Positions 53,110 to 62,536 of a stretch of 64,000 nt of DNA are shown in pieces. Position numbers and translations under genes: made by a program. The stretch's first letter is position 1, and each line of letters begins with the position of its first letter. The DNA is from Flavicella sp965243265 (GTDB taxonomy: Bacteria; Bacteroidota; Bacteroidia; Flavobacteriales; Flavobacteriaceae), in NCBI GenBank assembly GCA_965243265.1, contig CBDEUL010000003.1:28814-92813 (forward strand), in the 5' to 3' direction. Below the pieces are notes generated by a model. That model worked only from the letters and a program-made list of their open reading frames with translations, had not been told where the DNA came from and searched no databases.

Positions 53110-53140
53110 CAAATATATCATAATTCCCTTATGAGACAAA
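53110..53140 (-). promoter_or_regulatory. dnaN promoter
   Basis: On the minus strand TTTG (53137-53140), a 19-bp spacer and TATATTTG (53110-53117) match the Bacteroidota housekeeping consensus. It implies an mRNA leader of about 80 nt. The leader contains two similar TTCACGAAAA / CTCACGAAAA stretches. Confidence 0.7.
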
Positions 53141-53192
53141 GAAATGTTTTAAACAAAAAGAGTGTGATTGTTGAAAACATTTAGTGCTGATT

Positions 53193-54526
53193 TTAAAGGA
53201 GGTCATTTGCTAGGTTGGCAAGTGCAGAGCGTTCTCCTTTTTCTAGTTTTATATGAGCAAATAAAGGTTGTCCTTTTAGTTTGTCTATCAAATAAGAAAG
53301 CCCATTACTTTGTTCGTCCATATAAGGTGTATCAATTTGATTAATGTCTCCTGTAAATATAATTTTAGTGCCTTCTCCTGCTCGTGTAATAATAGTTTTT
53401 ATTTCATGAGGTGTTAAATTTTGAGATTCATCTATGATAAAAATAACATTGCTTAAACTACGTCCTCTAATAAAAGCTAATGCTGTAAGAGATAATTGTC
53501 CAGAATCTTCCATGTTCTCTAGTTTTTTTCTCTTGCGTTCGTTTTCTCTAAATTGAGATTTGATGAATTTTAAATTGTCCCATAAGAGGTTGCATATAGG
53601 GAGAAATTTTATCATCGGCTCCACCAGGTAAAAATCCAATATCTCTGTTACTTAGAGGTATGATGGGTCTTGATAATATAATTTGATCAAACTTGTTATT
53701 TTGTTCTAAGGCAGCAGCTAAAGCAAGCAACGTTTTTCCTGTACCAGCAATTCCTTGCAATGCAATCAACTTAATATCTGGATTTAAGAGTGCATTTAAA
53801 GCAAAGGTTTGTTCTACATTTTTAGGTCTTTATACCGTATGCGTATGTTTTTTCAACACGTTCTAGTTGGTTTGTTTCTTTGTTGTACCTTGCTAAAACA
53901 GAGTCATTAAGGTTGTTTAAAATATAATAACCGTTGGCTGTTTTATTATCTTTTAAAATTCCATTTTCATCTATTCTATTGTGTTGGTATAGGTTTTTAA
54001 TTTCTGTAGGGTCTACATCTTCAATGGTATGAGAACTTTCAGAAATAGTTTTTATATTTTCAACTTTACCAGTTAGATAATCATCAGAAAAAAGCCCTAT
54101 AGATTTGGCCTTGATTCTAAGATTGATGTCTTTGGTAATTAAGAATACTTTTGAGCTTGTATTTTGTTGTTGCATCCATAATGCAACATTCATGATTTTA
54201 TGGTCATTTTTATTTTTGCCATAAATTGTTTCAGCATCAATTTTTAAATCGGGAGACTCCATAACTATTTTGAGCTTTCCTTTATTCTCTCCTAAAGAAA
54301 TACCTTCGTTTAGATTGTTTCTTTTTGAAACTTTGTCTAAGAAACGAATGATAGCTCTAGCTTCAAAGTTTTTAGTTTCATTTCCTATTTTAAAATTGTC
54401 TAATTCTTCTAATACGGTAATTGGGATAACAATGTCATTGTCTTGAAAGTTATTAATTGCATTGTGATCGAAAAGTAAAACAGAGGTATCTAAAACAAAT
54501 ATTTTGTGATGTGAAGTTGCTTTCAT
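53193..54526 (-). pseudogene. phoH: PIN-PhoH family ATPase, two single-base insertions
   Basis: Three frames read as one protein: a PIN domain (KIFVLDTSVLLFDHNA, then VFLITKDINLRIKA), a PhoH ATPase start (ALQGIAGTGKTLLALAAALEQ, Walker A) and the C-terminal part (VIFIIDESQNLTPHEIKTIIT, Walker B). The first break is at about 53827, where GIKP-KNVEQ would be restored by removing one base. The second is at about 53583-53586, where YMQPLWDNLKFI would be restored. After the two deletions the length is 1332 nt, 443 residues, normal for the family. PhoH-type proteins probably act on RNA. The lesions may be sequencing errors. Confidence 0.8.
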
Positions 54527-54833
54527 AAACAGAACAATTTAGTAGGTTGTTTTTTACTAAATATAGGAATGTTTATAGCGTAAACAAAGATGCTAAACGA
54601 AGAAGTTATTATGGTTGTGTTAATAACTTAAAAAAGGTTTGTTGTAATCTTTTGATATTCTGATTACTTGAGTTAATTGCAAAAAGAAAGCACTTCTAAA
54701 AAGAAGTGCTTAATTTAATTATTGTAAAAGTACCTACCCCTAAGTATTCACAACAATCTGAGACTAAATAAATAATCTCAAGGCAAAAGTAATAAATATC
54801 AGGGGATTAAAAATAGGTAAAAACCCGTGATTT
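54527..54833. other. 307-nt gap between phoH and the ABC permease gene
   Basis: Contains the candidate small RNA and its terminator (54681-54779, promoter at 54784-54791). The segment 54527-54680 is AT-rich and should hold the phoH promoter; I see no coding sequence in it. Confidence 0.5.
54681..54779 (-). ncRNA. Candidate small structured RNA
   Basis: About 98 nt on the minus strand. A TACTTTTG element (54784-54791) fits TAnnTTTG, and a predicted start falls at about 54777. Hairpin 1 pairs GAGAUU with AGUCUC (54760-54779, one G-U). Hairpin 2 pairs AUUGUUGUGAA with UUUUACAAUAAU (54718-54757, two G-U pairs). A terminator follows: AAGCACTTCT / AGAAGTGCTT (54688-54711) and TCTTTTT. The G-U pairs suggest selection for RNA, not DNA, structure. 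It starts after the ABC permease gene and does not precede an obvious target, so a trans-acting RNA is possible; it could also be a long 3' leader of the permease transcript. Confidence 0.45.
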
Positions 54834-55913
54834 TTAGTTTTTTACATCAAAAGCATCTCTTAAGCCATTTCCGAGTAGCATAAAAGCCATCACAAGACTC
54901 ATAATTGCAATTCCAGGTATAATAGCTAGGTAAGGTTTTCCTAAGACAACATAATTAAAATGATCTTTTATAATTCCTCCCCAAGAAGGAACAGGAGGTT
55001 GTGCTCCTATACCAAGAAAACTAAGGCCACTTTCTATAAGAATTGATCCAGCAAAATTGGCAGCAGATATAACAATAATAGGAGCTATAATATTAGGGAG
55101 AATGTGTTTGAAAATAATTCTAAAATTAGAAAACCCTAGTACTTTTGCGGCTTCTACATATTGCATTTTTTTTGTAGTTAAGATCTGACCCCTCACAATT
55201 CTTGCTACTTCTACCCACATGGTAAGCCCTACGGCAATAAAAACTTGCCAAAAACCTTTTCCTAAAGCAAGAGTAATGGCAATAACTAGTAGCAATGTTG
55301 GAATTGCCCAGGTAGTATTTATAACCCACATAAAGAACGTGTCAATTTTTCCTCCAAAATATCCTGCAAGGGCACCTATGCTAATGCCCAAAACAAGTGA
55401 AATAAACACGGCTATAAATCCTATAAAAAAAGAAATACGTGTTCCTACAAGCATTCTGCTTAACAAATCTCTACCGTATTTGTCGGTTCCAAAATAATAT
55501 GTTTTTGTAGAGATGTACTTTTTAGGATCTTCTCCTTTAAAATAGGAGAGGGGAATTGTTTTTTGGCGTTGGTCAACACCCCTTAAAGAGGCTATTAAAT
55601 GTGTATCTGTTATTTGGTAATCAGTAATTGGTATCTGTCGATTAGGCTTTTTGTTTCCATAGATTAAAAAGTGGAAAAAAGATTGTTTAGATTCTTTGGG
55701 AATTTCTAAAAGCAATGTAGAGAATCCTGGCTTTTGAGAGTGCATCTCAATATGCATTTGATTGGCATTGCTAGAGTTATCAGGGGCTAACACATAACAA
55801 AAAACGGCAATAAATCCGCATAAGATTATATACCAAAAAGAGAACACTCCAATACTATTCTTTTTGAATTTTTGGAGTGCTATATAACTAAGAGAATTTT
55901 TGTAATTCTGCAT
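54834..55913 (-). CDS. Oligopeptide/dipeptide ABC transporter permease (OppC/DppC type)
   Basis: A 359-residue inner-membrane permease. The conserved start SYIALQKFKKNSIGVFSFWYII and a periplasmic insertion (about 40-140) are followed by the transport domain with GTDKYGRDLLSRMLVGTRISFFIGF, and the EAA loop VEAAKVLGFSNFRIIFKHILPN (about 237-258). The last part, GLSFLGIGAQPPVPSWG, is typical of OppC/DppC. The partner OppB and ATPases are not in the window. It lies 32 nt downstream of the S41 protease gene on the same strand. Confidence 0.85.
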   Translation of the reverse strand: MQNYKNSLSYIALQKFKKNSIGVFSFWYIILCGFIAVFCYVLAPDNSSNANQMHIEMHSQKPGFSTLLLEIPKESKQSFFHFLIYGNKKPNRQIPITDYQITDTHLIASLRGVDQRQKTIPLSYFKGEDPKKYISTKTYYFGTDKYGRDLLSRMLVGTRISFFIGFIAVFISLVLGISIGALAGYFGGKIDTFFMWVINTTWAIPTLLLVIAITLALGKGFWQVFIAVGLTMWVEVARIVRGQILTTKKMQYVEAAKVLGFSNFRIIFKHILPNIIAPIIVISAANFAGSILIESGLSFLGIGAQPPVPSWGGIIKDHFNYVVLGKPYLAIIPGIAIMSLVMAFMLLGNGLRDAFDVKN

Positions 55914-55945
55914 TGTTGTTAACTTCTTGAGGAAGTAGAAATAGG

Positions 55946-58055
55946 TTATTTCTTTTTTAATTCACTTAAAACATTCAGAGCTTCATCAATATATACATCT
56001 TCAGAGAGGTTTTTATGCCAAACATCTCTTTTAGTACCTAATAAAGTGTCTTTTTCTATAGCAGGTAATTCGCTCATAGGTGATTTGAACTCTAAGTTAG
56101 AAGTATGTTTATAAATATCTTTAAATTCTTCTACCTCTTTAGAACGTTTTTCTTCTTCTTCAACAAAAGTATCGTAGTTCAAAGAAAAAGTATTATTGTC
56201 TTTTCCTGCTTGTAACCAAAGTGCGTATTTTTTGATGTTTTTGAATTCATCATCATGTGTAATTCGCTCTTGACTATTCTGGATAACTTCATCTAAATTG
56301 CTGTAAAAATCAATAGGAGTATAATCTGTTTTTTTGATTTTATCCCATTGTAAAGGGTTTTCCTGATCTCTTTCGCCTATTTCAACATAACTGTATTTTG
56401 TAGGCATAACAATATCAGAGTGTACACCTTCTAGTTGTGTAGACCCTCCGTTGATTCTGTAAAACTTTTGAATGGTTAATTTTACAGCTCCAAGATCTTC
56501 TGGGTAGCGGTAGTATTTATTTAAAGGAATTACATTTTGAACAGTTCCTTTTCCATAGGTTTGTTTACTTCCTATAATAACGGCTCTTTTATAATCTTGC
56601 ATAGCAGCAGCTAAAATTTCTGATGCAGATGCAGATAATTCATTTACTAAAATAACTAAGGGACCATCCCACTGTATTTTAGAGTCGGTGTCTGATTTTA
56701 CAGACGGATATGCATCTCTATATTTTACTTGTACTATAGGACCTTTATTCAATAAACAACCCCCCAATTTCAATGGCTGTTTTTAATGATCCACCTCCGT
56801 TATTTCTTAAATCAATTAAAAGCCCATCAATATTTTCTTTTTTCAGGTTTTCAATTTCTTTGATCATGTCAGTAGTAGAATTTCTGAAGTTTTCATCTTC
56901 AAAATTGATATAAAATTTAGGCAAATTAATAACCCCGAATTTTTTATCATTCTTAATTACCGTACTCGATTTGACGAAGGTTTCTTCAAGCTCAACAACA
57001 TCTCTAATAATAGTGATTTTAGAAATGGTATTGTCTACTTTTTTTACAGTAAGCGTAACTTTTGTACCCTTTTTTCCTTTGATAAGTTTAATGGCATCGT
57101 CTAATCGCATACCAACAATATCTTTACTTTCTTCTCCCTCTTGTGCTACTTTGATAATCAGATCACCAACCTCTAAATCACCTTGTTTCCAAGCAGGACC
57201 ACCAGAAATTAATTCAACAACTTTAGTGTAGTCATTCTTTTCTTGTAAACGAGCACCAATACCTTCAATCTTTCCAGAAATATTGATATCAAAAAGCTCT
57301 TTCACTTTTGGTGCAAAATAAGTAGTGTGTGGGTCAAATTCTTCAACCAAGCTATTCGCAAATGTAGCAAACCAGTCTGTGTGATCTAAGTCACGCACAC
57401 GTTTGTAAAAACTTTGAATGTTTTCTTTGATTTTAGCTCTAGCTTCGACTTCTAAAGTGTCAAAAGGCTTTTTAATATAGGTTGAATCTTCTAGGAATTT
57501 ATCATTTTCAGATTCGGTTAATGATTGAATTCTGTTAAGCGTACTTAGCTTCATTTGTTTACGCCAGTATTCTTTTAAGCCTGCTTCGTTTTTGGCATAC
57601 TTTAAATTGTCGTAGTCAATATCGACTTCTTCATCTTTTGTAAAATCAAATTTAGTATCTAATACTTCATTGTAATATTGTTCAGATTCGTCAAAACGAA
57701 TTTCAAAACGATCCATAACTAAATTATAAAAAGAAAGATCTTCTCGTTTTAGTTGGTTGTCAATTTCAGTTTCATAAACAGCAAAATCATGGATGTCTTC
57801 CTGTGTGAAATATCTTTTTATAGGATCTATTTCATTAATGAATTTTTTATAGATAGCTTTTGAAAAATGGTCATCTAATTCCCTAGGCTCATAGTGTCCG
57901 TTTTTTAATATATAGCGAAGTACCCCAATTAAAACTTTGTCTTTTTGAGGGTCGGGAGAGGTATGAAAAGAGTAACTAAATAGAATCCCGATTAAGAGAC
58001 TTAATGTGAATGCTATTTTCGTGATTTTATTTTTTTTTGAGTGGAAAATTTTCAA
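55946..58055 (-). pseudogene. S41 carboxy-terminal processing protease, one-base insertion
   Basis: A C-terminal processing (tail-specific) protease of the Prc type, split by one extra base near 56749. The first frame (56745-58055) has the N-terminal helical part, PDZ domain (about 265-350) and the beginning of the protease domain with IDLRNNGGGSLKTAIEIG. The second (ending 55946) has the catalytic Ser in NELSASASEILAAAMQDYKRA and Lys in IGSKQTYGKGTVQ. Removing the extra G of TTTATTGAATAAA restores IGGLFINKGPI and a 702-residue protein, normal for Flavobacteriaceae. As written the protein lacks the catalytic pair. It may be a sequencing error. Confidence 0.8.
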
Positions 58056-58192
58056 CAGAAAAGGTTTTAATTATGATAAGAAATAATTCTTTTTTAGATA
58101 GCTAATTTTAAGTAAACATTAAAGGTACAGTCATTTTTTGAAATTAGAAATGTTTTTTTCTGTTTTTTAAATGTCTGCTTTCTTTTTTAAGG

Positions 58193-58206
58193 TTTAAACG
58201 TTTAAA
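58193..58206. promoter_or_regulatory. Perfect 14-bp palindrome TTTAAACGTTTAAA
   Basis: A fully symmetric site with a central CG, as in LacI-type operators, between the divergent S41 protease and surE genes. It is about 87 nt upstream of the surE -7 element and 138 nt from the protease ATG. No regulator gene is adjacent, so its meaning is open. Confidence 0.4.
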
Positions 58207-58292
58207 GAATTTGTAATAGTACAAAATAAGGAAAGAGGGAAGTCTTTATGAAATGTTAAATATTAAAAGAATCAAATCCTCATAAAATGTAG

Positions 58293-58300
58293 TAAATTTG
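58293..58300 (+). promoter_or_regulatory. Candidate surE -7 element (TAAATTTG)
   Basis: TAAATTTG fits TAnnTTTG and gives a start near 58307. That leaves a leader of about 15 nt to ATG 58322 but only 6 nt to the in-frame ATG at 58313, which favours 58322 as the surE start. The -33 TTG is not obvious. Confidence 0.5.
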
Positions 58301-58321
58301 TAACTATAACTTATGTATACA

Positions 58322-59092
58322 ATGAAGAAGAATCCTTTGATATTGATTACGAATGACGATGGTATAACTGCTCCAGGAATTCGTAAGTTAATTGCTATAA
58401 TGAAAGAAATAGGAGATGTGGTAGTGGTGGCTCCAGATAGTCCGCAAAGTGGACAAGGGCACGCTATTACTTTGGATGCTACTTTGTATTATAAAAAAGT
58501 AAATACAATAGATGAGGTTGCAGAAGAGTATGAATGTTCAGGAACTCCTGCTGATTGTGTAAAGCTGGGAATAAAAGAGATTTTAAAAAGAAAACCAGAT
58601 TTATGTGTTTCAGGAATCAATCATGGATCTAACGCATCTATCAATGTAATTTATTCAGGTACTATGAGTGCTGCTATTGAAGCAGGTATTGAAGGTGTGC
58701 CTGCTATTGGTTTTTCATTGTTAGATTATTCATGGGAAGCTAATTTTGAAGGGCTGAAACCTTATGTAGAAAAAATAACCAACAATGTGTTAGAAAATGG
58801 TTTGCCAGATGGAGTGGTTTTGAATGTAAATTTCCCTAAAATATCAGATCAGGCATATAAAGGAATAAAAGTATGTAGACAAGCACGTGCTAATTGGAAT
58901 GAAAAGTTTGATAAAAGAATCAATCCAATGGGAAAAGAATATTATTGGTTAACAGGAACTTTTGAAAACTTAGATGGAGGTGAAGATACTGATGAATTTG
59001 CCTTGGCTCAAAATTATGTAACCATTGTACCTACATTGTTCGATTTGACAGCTCATAAATTTTTAAAAACTTTAAATACATGGAATTTGTAG
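58322..59092 (+). CDS. surE: 5'/3'-nucleotidase SurE
   Basis: A 256-residue metal-dependent phosphatase of stationary-phase survival. Motifs: ILITNDDGITAPGI at the N-terminus with the metal-binding Asp pair, APDSPQSGQGHAIT, CSGTPADCVKLG and CVSGINHGSNASIN (Asn metal ligand). The start at 58322 is chosen for leader length and for the family start pattern. It is followed after one base by the 95-residue gene and then lpxB, giving an operon surE-orf-lpxB. Confidence 0.95.
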   Translation: MKKNPLILITNDDGITAPGIRKLIAIMKEIGDVVVVAPDSPQSGQGHAITLDATLYYKKVNTIDEVAEEYECSGTPADCVKLGIKEILKRKPDLCVSGINHGSNASINVIYSGTMSAAIEAGIEGVPAIGFSLLDYSWEANFEGLKPYVEKITNNVLENGLPDGVVLNVNFPKISDQAYKGIKVCRQARANWNEKFDKRINPMGKEYYWLTGTFENLDGGEDTDEFALAQNYVTIVPTLFDLTAHKFLKTLNTWNL

Positions 59093-59093
59093 T

Positions 59094-59381
59094 ATGACTA
59101 AAGATGTAAAAGATATTATTATAGGAAGTTCTGTAGCTTTGTTTGCAACATTAGCGGGGGTGTTTTTATATATAGAATTGTTTTCAAGATATGCTTTTGA
59201 AGAAAGTTTGGAAATGATTGAAAGAGGAGGTCTACAAGCAGAAGTGTTAACTTTGGGAGCAGTACCTAATTTATTTGTTTTTTTTGTTTACATAAAAAAG
59301 AAGGAAGATAAAAAAGCACAAGGAGTTTTGTTATTCACAATGTTAGTGGCTTTGCTAGTATTTATTTTAAAACTTTCATAA
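59094..59381 (+). CDS. Small membrane protein between surE and lpxB
   Basis: A 95-residue protein with three hydrophobic segments (IIIGSSVALFATLAGVFLYI, VLTLGAVPNLFVFFVYI and VLLFTMLVALLVFIL) and a Lys-rich loop. It starts one base after surE and ends one base before lpxB, so it is translated in a tight operon. Similar small proteins occur between these two genes in other Flavobacteriaceae. A role near lipid A synthesis is inferred from position only. Confidence 0.7.
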   Translation: MTKDVKDIIIGSSVALFATLAGVFLYIELFSRYAFEESLEMIERGGLQAEVLTLGAVPNLFVFFVYIKKKEDKKAQGVLLFTMLVALLVFILKLS

Positions 59382-59382
59382 A

Positions 59383-60489
59383 ATGAAATATTATATTATT
59401 GCAGGAGAAGCTTCAGGAGATTTGCATGCCTCTAATTTAATGAAGGCTATAAAAATTAAAGATGCAGAAGCAGAATTTCGATTTTGGGGAGGCGATTTGA
59501 TGGCTGCTCAAGGAGGAACTTTGGTAAAGCATTATAGAGACTTGTCTTTTATGGGGTTTGTAGAGATAATAATGAACCTGTCTACCATTTTGGGGAATGT
59601 AAAGTTTTGTAAAGAAGACATTGCTAAATATCAACCAGATGTGCTCATTTTTGTAGACTATTCAGGTTTCAATTTGAGAATAGCTAAATGGGCAAAACAA
59701 GAAGGATATAAGACAAACTATTATATATCTCCACAAGTTTGGGCAAGTAGAGCTAAAAGAGTAATCGATATTAAGAGAGATATTGATCATATGCACGTGA
59801 TACTTCCATTCGAAAAAGAATTTTATAAAAAATATGACTATGATGTACATTTTGTAGGGCATCCTTTAATTGATGCTATTGCAAATAGAACGGTGGTAGA
59901 TGATGAGACCTTTCGCAAGCAGAATAATTTAAGTGAAAAACCTATTATAGCTTTGCTCCCAGGAAGTAGGAAACAAGAGATAACCAAAATGCTCTCTGTA
60001 ATGCTATCTATGGTAGATTCCTTTGAAGAGTATCAATTTGTAATTGCTGGAGCTCCAAGTCAAGAGTATGAATTTTATAAAACATTTATAAATAATGAAA
60101 ATGTAAAATTCATAAATAATAAAACATATGATTTATTATCAGTAGCAAAGGCAGCTTTGGTAACATCGGGGACTGCGACTTTAGAAACAGCTTTGTTTAA
60201 AGTGCCTCAGGTTGTTTGTTATAAAGGGAGTGCTATTTCTTACCAGATAGCTAAAAGAATTATAACATTAAAGTTTATTTCTTTGGTAAACCTTATAATG
60301 GATAGAGAAGTTGTAAAAGAGCTGATTCAAGACGATTTTACAAAAGAAAACTTAAAGCGAGAATTGTCTAAGATTTTAGATAATGAGCAAAGAAAACAAA
60401 TGCTTTCCAATTATATTGAATTGGAAAAAAAGTTGGGAGGGAAAGGTGCTTCAGAAAAGGCAGCAACATTAATTGTTCAGAACAATTAG
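59383..60489 (+). CDS. lpxB: Lipid-A-disaccharide synthase
   Basis: A 368-residue peripheral inner-membrane glycosyltransferase (GT19) that joins UDP-diacylglucosamine to lipid X. The start MKYYIIAGEASGDLHASNLM is diagnostic. Further motifs are YYISPQVWASRAKRV, VHFVGHPLID, IALLPGSRKQEI (nucleotide-sugar region) and ALVTSGTATLETAL. The length is normal. It is in an operon with surE and is 42 nt from comEC. Confidence 0.96.
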   Translation: MKYYIIAGEASGDLHASNLMKAIKIKDAEAEFRFWGGDLMAAQGGTLVKHYRDLSFMGFVEIIMNLSTILGNVKFCKEDIAKYQPDVLIFVDYSGFNLRIAKWAKQEGYKTNYYISPQVWASRAKRVIDIKRDIDHMHVILPFEKEFYKKYDYDVHFVGHPLIDAIANRTVVDDETFRKQNNLSEKPIIALLPGSRKQEITKMLSVMLSMVDSFEEYQFVIAGAPSQEYEFYKTFINNENVKFINNKTYDLLSVAKAALVTSGTATLETALFKVPQVVCYKGSAISYQIAKRIITLKFISLVNLIMDREVVKELIQDDFTKENLKRELSKILDNEQRKQMLSNYIELEKKLGGKGASEKAATLIVQNN

Positions 60490-60494
60490 CGAAT

Positions 60495-60531
60495 AGCAAC
60501 TCAAAATTATTTTTGATAACTTTGAGTTGCT
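60495..60531 (+). promoter_or_regulatory. 11-bp inverted repeat adjoining the comEC start
   Basis: AGCAACTCAAA (60495-60505) and TTTGAGTTGCT (60521-60531) pair perfectly across a 15-base loop, and the second arm ends directly at the comEC ATG. A TAACTTTG box (60517-60524) lies inside, matching TAnnTTTG. It may hide the translation start as an RNA hairpin, or be an operator over a promoter that makes leaderless mRNA. Confidence 0.55.
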
Positions 60532-62535
60532 ATGAAAAAAATATTGGAATTTATTCCAACTCACATTCTTCTCTATTATATTTTGGGGATCCTTCTTCAA
60601 GGAGCCTTTTTTCTATTTACTGAATTTTTATTAACAGGAATTTTATTTAGCAGCTTTCTAGCAGGTTACTTTCTTTTTAAGAAATATATTTTTAGAAAAA
60701 TATTCCTAGGAGTGGCTGTTATGATATTGGGAGGGCTTACTCTTTTTACCCATGACCAACGAAATTCTCAAGCATATTTTGAAAATGAATTTGTAGAAGA
60801 CACTAAGCAAACATGTGTGTTCGAAATAGCAGAGGTATTTAAAAAAACGTCGAAAGTAAATAATTATAAGGCTAAGGTTCTACAGGTTGGGAATAAGGAG
60901 GTTTTAGGAAATGTTTTCTTAGTAGGTGGTTTGTCAGCTGCTTTTAATTTGGGAGATAGAATATTAGTAAATACTTCATTAGAAACGCTTCCAGAACCAA
61001 GAAACCCTTATCAGTTTAATTATGCTAGGTATTTAGAAAATCAACAGATTTATAAAAAAGTTAATCTATTTACTAATGAATGGAAGTTACTTCCTGAAAA
61101 ATCAAATAGTTTAAAAACTGAGATAGCTAATTTTAGAAAAAAGTTATTGGTTTCTTTATCTGAACAAGGTTTTAGTCCAGATGTTTTAATGATAACTAAG
61201 GCGATGGTTTTGGGGGATAAAAGAGAACTTTCCAAAGAATTGAAGTTAGGGTATAGCAAAGCAGGTGTTTTACATATTCTTGCCGTGTCAGGGTTACATG
61301 TTGGTATTATTTTACTTATGTTGAATTTTCTTTTTAAGCCTATTGAGTATTTGAGTACAAAAGGAAAGGTGGTAAAACTATTCTGTGTATTGTTGTGCTT
61401 GTGGGGGTATGCTTTTTTAGTAGGAGCTTCGCCTTCCGTAATAAGATCTGTAACCATGTTTTCGTTTGTGGCTGTGGGATTGTATTTAAATACGGCAACA
61501 CGTGTTTTGTTTTCTTTGGTGAGTTCAGCTTTAATTTTGTTGATATACAATCCATATTATTTATTTGATGTAGGTTTTCAGATGAGTTATTTGGCGGTGT
61601 TTTTTATTATTTGGATACAACCATTACTTTATGAGTTTTGGAAGCCAAAGAACTTGTTTTTAGATTATTTCTGGAAATTATTGACAGTTTCTACAGCTGC
61701 TCAATTGGGAGTTTTACCACTGAGTTTGTTTTATTTTCATCAATTTCCTAGCTTGTTTTTGCTTACTAATTTGGTGGTAATTCCCTTTGTTGGAGTTATT
61801 TTGTCGTTAGGAGCTTTGGTTGTAGTAGCATCGTATTTTTCACAAATTCCTTTTTGGTTGTTTCATTTGTATAATGAAATGGTTGGAGTGTTGAATTCTT
61901 TTGTTTTATGGGTTGCAAAGCGTGAAGAGTTTCTGTTTTCAGAGATTCCTTTTTCAATAGTACAGTTGCTCACAGGATATATAGTGTTGCTTTTTTTAGG
62001 AGTATGGATGTCTGTGAAAAAAAACAAATACTTGTATTATTTATTGTTTTCAATAGTGTTGTTTCAGGGAGTTTGCTTTTGGGAAAAATACCAGTTATAT
62101 GTTAAAGAAGAATTTGTGATTTTTTACAATGGGAAACAGCCTGTTTTTTCCGTATTAGAGAAAGGAGAGTTAAAAGTGTATTCAGAAGAAAACATGGAGT
62201 ATTCTTTTTTAGAAGATTATAAATTGGGAATAGGATATAGGGGAGAAGAAAATCACAAATCGTTGCAAAAAATTCACGAATTGCCAAAAGGATATCTTTT
62301 GGTTGTTGATAGCTTGTCGGTTTATGAATTAAATGATTTTAAGAATCAAAAAATAATTTTGAGTAATTCACCTAAGTTAAATTTAGAAAGAATGTTGTTG
62401 AGATTAGAACCAGAGTTGTTGGTTTTTGATGCAACAAATTATAAAAGTTATGTGAAAAGATGGCAAAATACATGTGAGCAAATGGGGGTTCGCCACTATA
62501 CTATTTCTGAAAAAGGAGCTTTGGTGTTGCGATAG
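60532..62535 (+). CDS. comEC: ComEC/Rec2-type DNA-uptake channel
   Basis: A 667-residue inner-membrane protein of natural transformation. The N-terminal region has several helices and an OB-like segment (FEIAEVFKKTSKVNNYKAKV). The competence core is KAGVLHILAVSGLHVGIILLMLNF (about 243-266, SGLHVG signature), FLVGASPSVIRSVTMFSF and LFDVGFQMSYLAVFFI. The C-terminal metallo-beta-lactamase-like domain of some members is not evident. It follows the lpxB gene by 42 nt and has an inverted repeat at its start. Confidence 0.9.
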   Translation: MKKILEFIPTHILLYYILGILLQGAFFLFTEFLLTGILFSSFLAGYFLFKKYIFRKIFLGVAVMILGGLTLFTHDQRNSQAYFENEFVEDTKQTCVFEIAEVFKKTSKVNNYKAKVLQVGNKEVLGNVFLVGGLSAAFNLGDRILVNTSLETLPEPRNPYQFNYARYLENQQIYKKVNLFTNEWKLLPEKSNSLKTEIANFRKKLLVSLSEQGFSPDVLMITKAMVLGDKRELSKELKLGYSKAGVLHILAVSGLHVGIILLMLNFLFKPIEYLSTKGKVVKLFCVLLCLWGYAFLVGASPSVIRSVTMFSFVAVGLYLNTATRVLFSLVSSALILLIYNPYYLFDVGFQMSYLAVFFIIWIQPLLYEFWKPKNLFLDYFWKLLTVSTAAQLGVLPLSLFYFHQFPSLFLLTNLVVIPFVGVILSLGALVVVASYFSQIPFWLFHLYNEMVGVLNSFVLWVAKREEFLFSEIPFSIVQLLTGYIVLLFLGVWMSVKKNKYLYYLLFSIVLFQGVCFWEKYQLYVKEEFVIFYNGKQPVFSVLEKGELKVYSEENMEYSFLEDYKLGIGYRGEENHKSLQKIHELPKGYLLVVDSLSVYELNDFKNQKIILSNSPKLNLERMLLRLEPELLVFDATNYKSYVKRWQNTCEQMGVRHYTISEKGALVLR

Positions 62536-62536
62536 G

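Noticed and set aside
53548..53769. Programmed frameshift in phoH
   Set aside because: No slippery heptamer with a downstream stem is visible at the two sites, and both need base removal; sequencing error or decay is more likely.
58313..58321. Longer surE start at 58313
   Set aside because: It would leave only about 6 nt of leader from the predicted start, and the family begins near MKK-PLILITNDDG.
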